A DNA stretch of 56,352 nt from CAZFER01 sp964517495 (GTDB lineage: Bacteria > Hinthialibacterota > Hinthialibacteria > Hinthialibacterales > Hinthialibacteraceae): NCBI GenBank assembly GCA_964517495.1, contig CAZFER010000038.1, positions 1-56,352 of the forward strand, given 5' to 3'. Positions 52,624-56,352 of this stretch are shown piece after piece. The stretch's first letter is position 1. Each line of letters begins with the position of its first letter. The position numbers and the translations under genes are program-made. Under the pieces are notes generated by a model, which worked only from the letters and a program-made list of their open reading frames with translations, did not search any database and was not told where the DNA came from.

Positions 52624-54312
52624 TCAAGAATCCTCAAATTCTGCAAAGATTTTATAAATCACATCCTTGGGAATTTCACCTTTGTATCGTCCCTTAAGGA
52701 GTTTCAAAAACTTCTTACAGAAATTTAGACATTCCGCTTTATGAGCCTGAACCCACGATTTGAATACATATTGATTTGCCCCCCCCCAAAAACGACTTTG
52801 CACCTTATACCAATTCTTTACCCAATTCTTCTCGTCACCCTTGGTCATGGAAGTGCCACCTTTAGAAATTATGGCGACTTGCTTCGTGTAAGTTTCTCCA
52901 ACAGTCTTCCAAAAGGGATCAGAATCTTTCATATTGTAGAGGTGCCGATAGACAAGAGTCTCAGGACGCTTGCCTCCAGGCAAAGCAAGTAGATTTTTTG
53001 GTGGTTTATTCCATGTGGATTCCATATCACCATCCGTAACAAAGATTAAGTCCCTCAACTCAGGTAGAGAGTTTGACATGTCAGCGAGATTTTTTAGTTT
53101 GCCCGCACCCAAAGAGTTAGCATTTTCACAAGATACATACTTTCTGAGTTTTGAACCACAAATCTGTTTAAACAGAAATTCTCCTTCTTTATCCTCGAAG
53201 ATTACCGAAACTTTCCTTGGATTCTTATTGGTAGGAAGAGTTGACTCAACTTTTAAGTGATCGCTGATATCCTGATAAGTTGAAAACTGCTGAAGAACGA
53301 CTGCGCCATCCTTATTGGCAAGATATATAATCTCAATTTTCTTCTTAAGCGAGGATTGATATGCTTTTTCTAATATACGTAATGAATGCGTTGTAGCAAT
53401 GATTTGCAAACCCAGTTCGTGCGATTCTGTGCAGATCAGTTCAATAAGTTTATCTTGTGCGAAAGCATGTAGTGTGGCGTCCAATTCGTCGATCAGAAGC
53501 ATCCCACCTTGATATTTGCTTCCAAGTTTGTTCTTAAGGTCTCGAAAAGACAGTATTGCTGTAAGAATTTGACTTAGGTTATCTTGTCCGGCTGAGCAAC
53601 TTTCACCATCATAGTCCTTGCTATGAGGAGTGATGAACCGCTTCTTTTCCACAGTGTCCATGAACTTTGCACTAATGGTATGTTCATCCAAACAGAGAAT
53701 TTCATTGTATTTCTCGACATACCATTTCTTATCTTTATCCAAAAGTTTACCGACTGAAAACGAACATTTTTTTGTAACGGCTAGAGGCCACAATCGATTC
53801 AAACCAAGAAAGATGACAGGATGAGGAAAGTTGCCTTCACCAGACTCGTGACTAGCTCCTGGACCCGTCACGAAACGCATTCCTGTTATATTACATCCAT
53901 TTTTTCGATCCCGTGATCTCGTCAATAGTGTGTTGTTAGGGAGGTCTATTATTGCCCCTGCTGGCAACGACAATATGGTTTTGTACTGATATTTTTCCCC
54001 AAAATCAAAATCTTTTGATAAACGAAACACGTTATCGCAGTCATACATAAATAATTTTCCCGCATGATCAAGGAATTCATGAAGATTGAGACCATGATAG
54101 TTGTTCGTATATGTAGAATCATCAGGTTGCTTCGCTGTCTTACCACGCACTATGCCGAAAGAGAATGGTTGTGCCAACATACCCAGCAAGGTGGATTTGG
54201 ATGTTCCATTTTGACCAGCGATAAGTGTTACATGATTGCCGAAGGGGATGGTGATATTATGGAATCGTCTGAACGATTCTATCTTAAGATAATCTACTCT
54301 TGTTATATCCAT
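52624..54312 (-). CDS. OLD/PARIS-like ATPase with C-terminal Toprim-like domain
   Basis: 562 residues from ATG 54312, preceded by AAGGAG; an ATG at 54318 is less well spaced. The N-terminal SMC/ABC-type ATPase has Walker A GQNGTSKST (33-41), signature SAGQDNLSQIL, Walker B MLLIDELDATLH and H-loop IIATTHSLRIL. The C-terminal part reads VSVIFEDKEGEFLFKQI (about 365) then LIFVTDGDME (about 430), the Glu and DxD spacing of a Toprim nuclease as in OLD-family and PARIS-like (AAA15 plus DUF4435) proteins. It overlaps the end of the methyltransferase gene by 29 bases. A G9 tract lies in the coding strand near codon 510 (52779-52787). Confidence 0.8.
   Translation of the reverse strand: MDITRVDYLKIESFRRFHNITIPFGNHVTLIAGQNGTSKSTLLGMLAQPFSFGIVRGKTAKQPDDSTYTNNYHGLNLHEFLDHAGKLFMYDCDNVFRLSKDFDFGEKYQYKTILSLPAGAIIDLPNNTLLTRSRDRKNGCNITGMRFVTGPGASHESGEGNFPHPVIFLGLNRLWPLAVTKKCSFSVGKLLDKDKKWYVEKYNEILCLDEHTISAKFMDTVEKKRFITPHSKDYDGESCSAGQDNLSQILTAILSFRDLKNKLGSKYQGGMLLIDELDATLHAFAQDKLIELICTESHELGLQIIATTHSLRILEKAYQSSLKKKIEIIYLANKDGAVVLQQFSTYQDISDHLKVESTLPTNKNPRKVSVIFEDKEGEFLFKQICGSKLRKYVSCENANSLGAGKLKNLADMSNSLPELRDLIFVTDGDMESTWNKPPKNLLALPGGKRPETLVYRHLYNMKDSDPFWKTVGETYTKQVAIISKGGTSMTKGDEKNWVKNWYKVQSRFWGGANQYVFKSWVQAHKAECLNFCKKFLKLLKGRYKGEIPKDVIYKIFAEFEDS
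52779..52787 (-). repeat. G9 tract inside the ATPase gene
   Basis: On the coding strand TTTTT is followed by nine G, encoding the F-W-G-G-A stretch. A one-base slip would replace the last 50 or so residues, so this is a possible on/off or tail-switching site. Confidence 0.7.
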
Positions 54313-55198
54313 CGCCATCTCCTTTTATCAATAGATTGGTGTTGATCATGTGTTGATCAAGATAACCAGGAAGATTAAGTATGCTGATGATTAATTCCTC
54401 TGCTTTAGTATTTCCTGTAATAGTATGTCTGATGCTGTTTCGATACAGATTGCAATTATGGTCACAGTACATATCTATGATGTCTTCGTGATCGTCGTAG
54501 GACAGTATCCAGGGAAACGGACATTCCAGAATATAATCTCGAAGAGATTCATGGTCCTTATGACTGAAATGGTTAAGGTAAAGAGCTGGTCCTTTTTGAA
54601 AGTAAGGAGGGTCGAAGTATATCAGGCAATTTCTATTTGGATATTGTTTTTTAAGTAGATTTAGAAACTTCACACCATCTAAATTAAAGATTTCTATTGA
54701 GTTTGCATACTTGGCAATGGCTTCTATCTTGGCAATAGACGTGGTCTTGTTATATCTAGAACTTATTCTATAGTTGCCATCCTGCTTCATTCCACCCACG
54801 GGTCTGGCCCCCAATATTCCTGAACGGTTACAGCGGTTCAAGTAAAAAGTGGAGAAAGCGAGTGCAAGCATGTCGCTTGTATTCTTGCTATCATAGATTG
54901 CTTTTTGCCGACGCCATTCTTCCATGCTAATCCTTGTGCTCCGAATGAGTTTAACAAGCTCCGCATGGCATTCTTTGATAGATTTCCAGAATGCATAAAT
55001 CGCAACGTCCAGATCATTAAGAATTAGTGATTTAACATGCCCTTTGAGTAGCAACGAGATTGCGGCGCCTGCCCCTCCTGCAAAAACCTCAACAAAAGTG
55101 CAATTATCAAGTTTGTTTATAGAAATGATATCAGCGAACAAACCAGTGTATTTTGTTTTGCCACCTGGATATCGTAATGGTGTCAGTGTTGTGGGCAT
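54284..55198 (-). CDS. D12-class (Dam-like) DNA adenine-N6 methyltransferase
   Basis: 304 residues. LRYPGGKTKYTGLF (target/SAM motif X), FVEVFAGGAGAAISLLL (motif I, SAM-binding) and LNDLDVAIYAFW. Then SAFSTFYLNRCNRSGIL, IYFDPPYFQKG (catalytic DPPY, about residue 194) and FPWILSYDDHEDI. These are the hallmarks of the D12/MethyltransfD12 family that methylates adenine in GATC-like sites. Motif order is intact. GAGGTAAGAG precedes the ATG, nine bases after the helicase-remnant stop. The preceding helicase is decayed, so it may act as a solitary methylase. Target sequence unknown. Confidence 0.93.
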   Translation of the reverse strand: MPTTLTPLRYPGGKTKYTGLFADIISINKLDNCTFVEVFAGGAGAAISLLLKGHVKSLILNDLDVAIYAFWKSIKECHAELVKLIRSTRISMEEWRRQKAIYDSKNTSDMLALAFSTFYLNRCNRSGILGARPVGGMKQDGNYRISSRYNKTTSIAKIEAIAKYANSIEIFNLDGVKFLNLLKKQYPNRNCLIYFDPPYFQKGPALYLNHFSHKDHESLRDYILECPFPWILSYDDHEDIIDMYCDHNCNLYRNSIRHTITGNTKAEELIISILNLPGYLDQHMINTNLLIKGDGDGYNKSRLS

Positions 55199-55207
55199 AT
55201 AATTCTC

Positions 55208-55993
55208 TTACCTCATATTCCACCGTATTGTAAAAAAGAGCTGTTTCAGTGTTTTTTGTGCCAGTTTCTTCACTATCTGCTCTCGAAAACTGTTCAAATC
55301 GTCTAAAACATACTTATCAGTAAAATAAAACAAACCGGACAATTCAAACAGAGAATTTTGTAGAGGCATGAAGTAAAGAAGTATCTTATTCCTGCTAGCG
55401 AGAATTATCTTCAGCGTATTAGCGATAACATTGGAAGGTTTGTACTCATTCTGTAATCGGTGCGCTTCATCAATCACCACCAAATCCCAAGGAATTCTTT
55501 GCACGTCATTTGCCTTGTTTTTAGCAAAATGATACAAGCAAATGACGATCTCTTTCGATTCAAATGAATTAAGTAGCCACTGTTTGATCAATGTATTAAA
55601 AGATTTTAATTCCAGGATCGTGTAAGGAAGAAAGAATTTTTCTGATAATTTCTGATACCACTGATTGTGGAAATTGGCTGGTGCGATGATTATAATCTTG
55701 CGCTTTTTCTCAGCCCATTTTTGATAAAGCACAAGCCTCACTTTATTGGTCTTCTTAAGCCCGAATTCATCCGCAAGTAGCGCACCCATATAAAGCGACG
55801 ACCGGAATGCAAAAAGTGCCGCTTTGACTTGATTGAGGTTCAATTCCACTTGCGCATTTATAAACGTACCTGCAAGTTGTTCAACACTGTCGGAAGAACA
55901 GTGCTTGGTTAATTCATAAGCGAAATATTTCGTGTGGTAAGGAGTTAGATTCACTTTTTTGAATATCTCGAACGATTCAAGCAAAGAATTCAT
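55208..55993 (-). pseudogene. Decayed SNF2-family helicase, first RecA lobe only
   Basis: 261 residues of a restriction-associated SNF2/DEAD helicase recognisable from LTPYHTKYFAYELTKHCSSDS, VELNLNQVKAALFAFRS, the Walker A region LLADEFGLKKT, IIIIAPANFHNQWYQKLSEKFFLPYTILE and VIDEAHRL (motif II). In intact relatives Walker A reads ADEVGLGKT and motif III ends TATPLQNS. Here the essential Gly of GKT is Lys and TATP has become FMP. The frame ends after the first lobe, whereas family members carry a second RecA lobe and run far longer. It is probably non-functional debris from a restriction or DISARM-like locus, upstream of the methyltransferase. Deep divergence is the alternative. Confidence 0.75.
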
Positions 55994-56126
55994 TTGAACT
56001 ATTTAGTAATAATACCAATCTTTACAGGGTAGTACAACTGGCTTGGGCTAGGTATCATTCAAAAGCAGAATCAATACTTATCACAGATTTATGGTTTCAA
56101 CCAATGTTCTCCACAAGGTTTTGGGG

Positions 56127-56184
56127 GATGGATGACTGTTGGTGCATATAACCGGTGGATTATTATATCGTTTTGAAACCATCC
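56127..56184. repeat. Dispersed repeat, copy D (degraded)
   Basis: GGATGGATGACTGTTGGTGC, then ATATAACCGGTGGATTATTA and TATCGTTTTGAAACCATCCT. It keeps the order GACTGTTGGTGC...ACCGGTGG...CGTTTTGA with more changes than copies A-C. Confidence 0.6.
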
Positions 56185-56247
56185 TGCCTAAACTGCAGAA
56201 TACATGTTTCAATCCAACTCTTCAATAAAAAATGTAAGAGTTTTTTC

Positions 56248-56275
56248 CAAGGGTAAAAACAACGTTTTACCCTTG
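56248..56275. repeat. 11-pair inverted repeat
   Basis: CAAGGGTAAAA and TTTTACCCTTG are perfect complements around a six-base ACAACG loop. There is no U-tract after either arm, so a terminator is unlikely; it could be an operator or part of a small element. Confidence 0.6.
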
Positions 56276-56352
56276 TCACCCATATCACATCCACGTTACC
56301 GCAACCATTTATCCCATCACCAATTCAGATATGCTTTATATCTTGTGTCTGA

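Larger units (their letters stand above)
55994..56352. other. 359-base terminal region without a gene
   Basis: From the helicase-remnant start to the window edge I find no open frame worth calling. It holds the degraded repeat copy D and an 11-pair inverted repeat at 56248-56275. It must contain the promoter of the minus-strand island if transcription starts inside the window. Confidence 0.55.

Noticed and set aside
1..56352. tRNA, rRNA, tmRNA, riboswitch or CRISPR
   Set aside because: No cloverleaf with a T-loop consensus, no conserved rRNA stretches, no known riboswitch core and no regular repeat-spacer pattern were found on reading.

Overview
ORGANISM. The window looks like a chromosome piece from an uncultivated, moderate-GC, Gram-negative-type bacterium, probably one of the lineages around Planctomycetes/PVC, Hydrogenedentota, Sumerlaeota or Hinthialibacterota. 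The hints are a DUF1080 protein, a DUF6807 (PmoA-like) protein and a Tat-exported Gfo/Idh/MocA oxidoreductase (all typical of glycan-degrading planctomycete-like bacteria), a type II secretion-like pseudopilin with a C-terminal TNG..SxGDI signature, secreted proteins with long Thr/Pro linkers and seven-repeat propellers, and a DUF1573-rhodanese-MauE operon. This is inference from gene content. There is no rRNA or tRNA here to settle it, and I see no transposase.

LAYOUT. 1-13.2 kb: a large surface protein (DUF11-like domain, 102-bp-period Thr/Pro linker, seven FG-GAP blades, two C-terminal modules), a frameshifted gene resembling an XPB/Ssl2-type helicase-associated domain, DUF1080, LOG and NIF3 housekeeping genes, a membrane protein, DUF6807, and a tight minus-strand operon of secreted protein, pseudopilin and orphan RbsC-type permease. 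13.2-21 kb: YggT, then an exonuclease/phosphatase-fold protein followed by AddB- and AddA-like recombination nucleases in one operon. 21-24.7 kb: a very charged exported coiled-coil protein, a Gfo/Idh/MocA oxidoreductase and a second membrane protein sharing a C-terminal domain with the one at 7.9-8.7 kb. 24.9-28.2 kb: a three-gene AT-rich cassette (DUF262 protein, DUF3696-type ATPase, uncharacterised protein) with stop/start overlaps, the best candidate for an anti-phage system. 28.3-31.3 kb: a second propeller surface protein and a PIN toxin-antitoxin pair. 31.4-45.9 kb: mostly metabolic and housekeeping genes (lactate permease, HAD, DMT exporter, ComEC, radical SAM/SPASM plus GT2, an abundant-looking exported protein, PyrF, YmdB phosphodiesterase, Na/Ca exchanger, LarA-like, thioredoxin). 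46-46.9 kb: gene debris. 46.9-48.9 kb: DUF1573-rhodanese-MauE operon. 49-51.5 kb: a large sensor kinase with an extracellular lectin-like and DUF11-like sensor. 51.6-56.3 kb: an AT-rich minus-strand defence/restriction-like island (OLD/PARIS-like ATPase-Toprim, D12-class adenine methyltransferase, decayed SNF2 helicase), interspersed with four copies of a short dispersed repeat and two nine-base G/C tracts.

HOW IT FITS. Three exported proteins share one uncharacterised beta-sandwich-like module (five copies by eye), and the sensor kinase shares its juxtamembrane domain with the first surface protein. This suggests a common surface-glycan or adhesion biology. Two independent defence-like cassettes, a PIN toxin, truncated genes and repeats mark 24.9-31.3 kb and 46-56.3 kb as accessory DNA, while the rest is core. 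All domain calls come from reading motifs; no database search was run.
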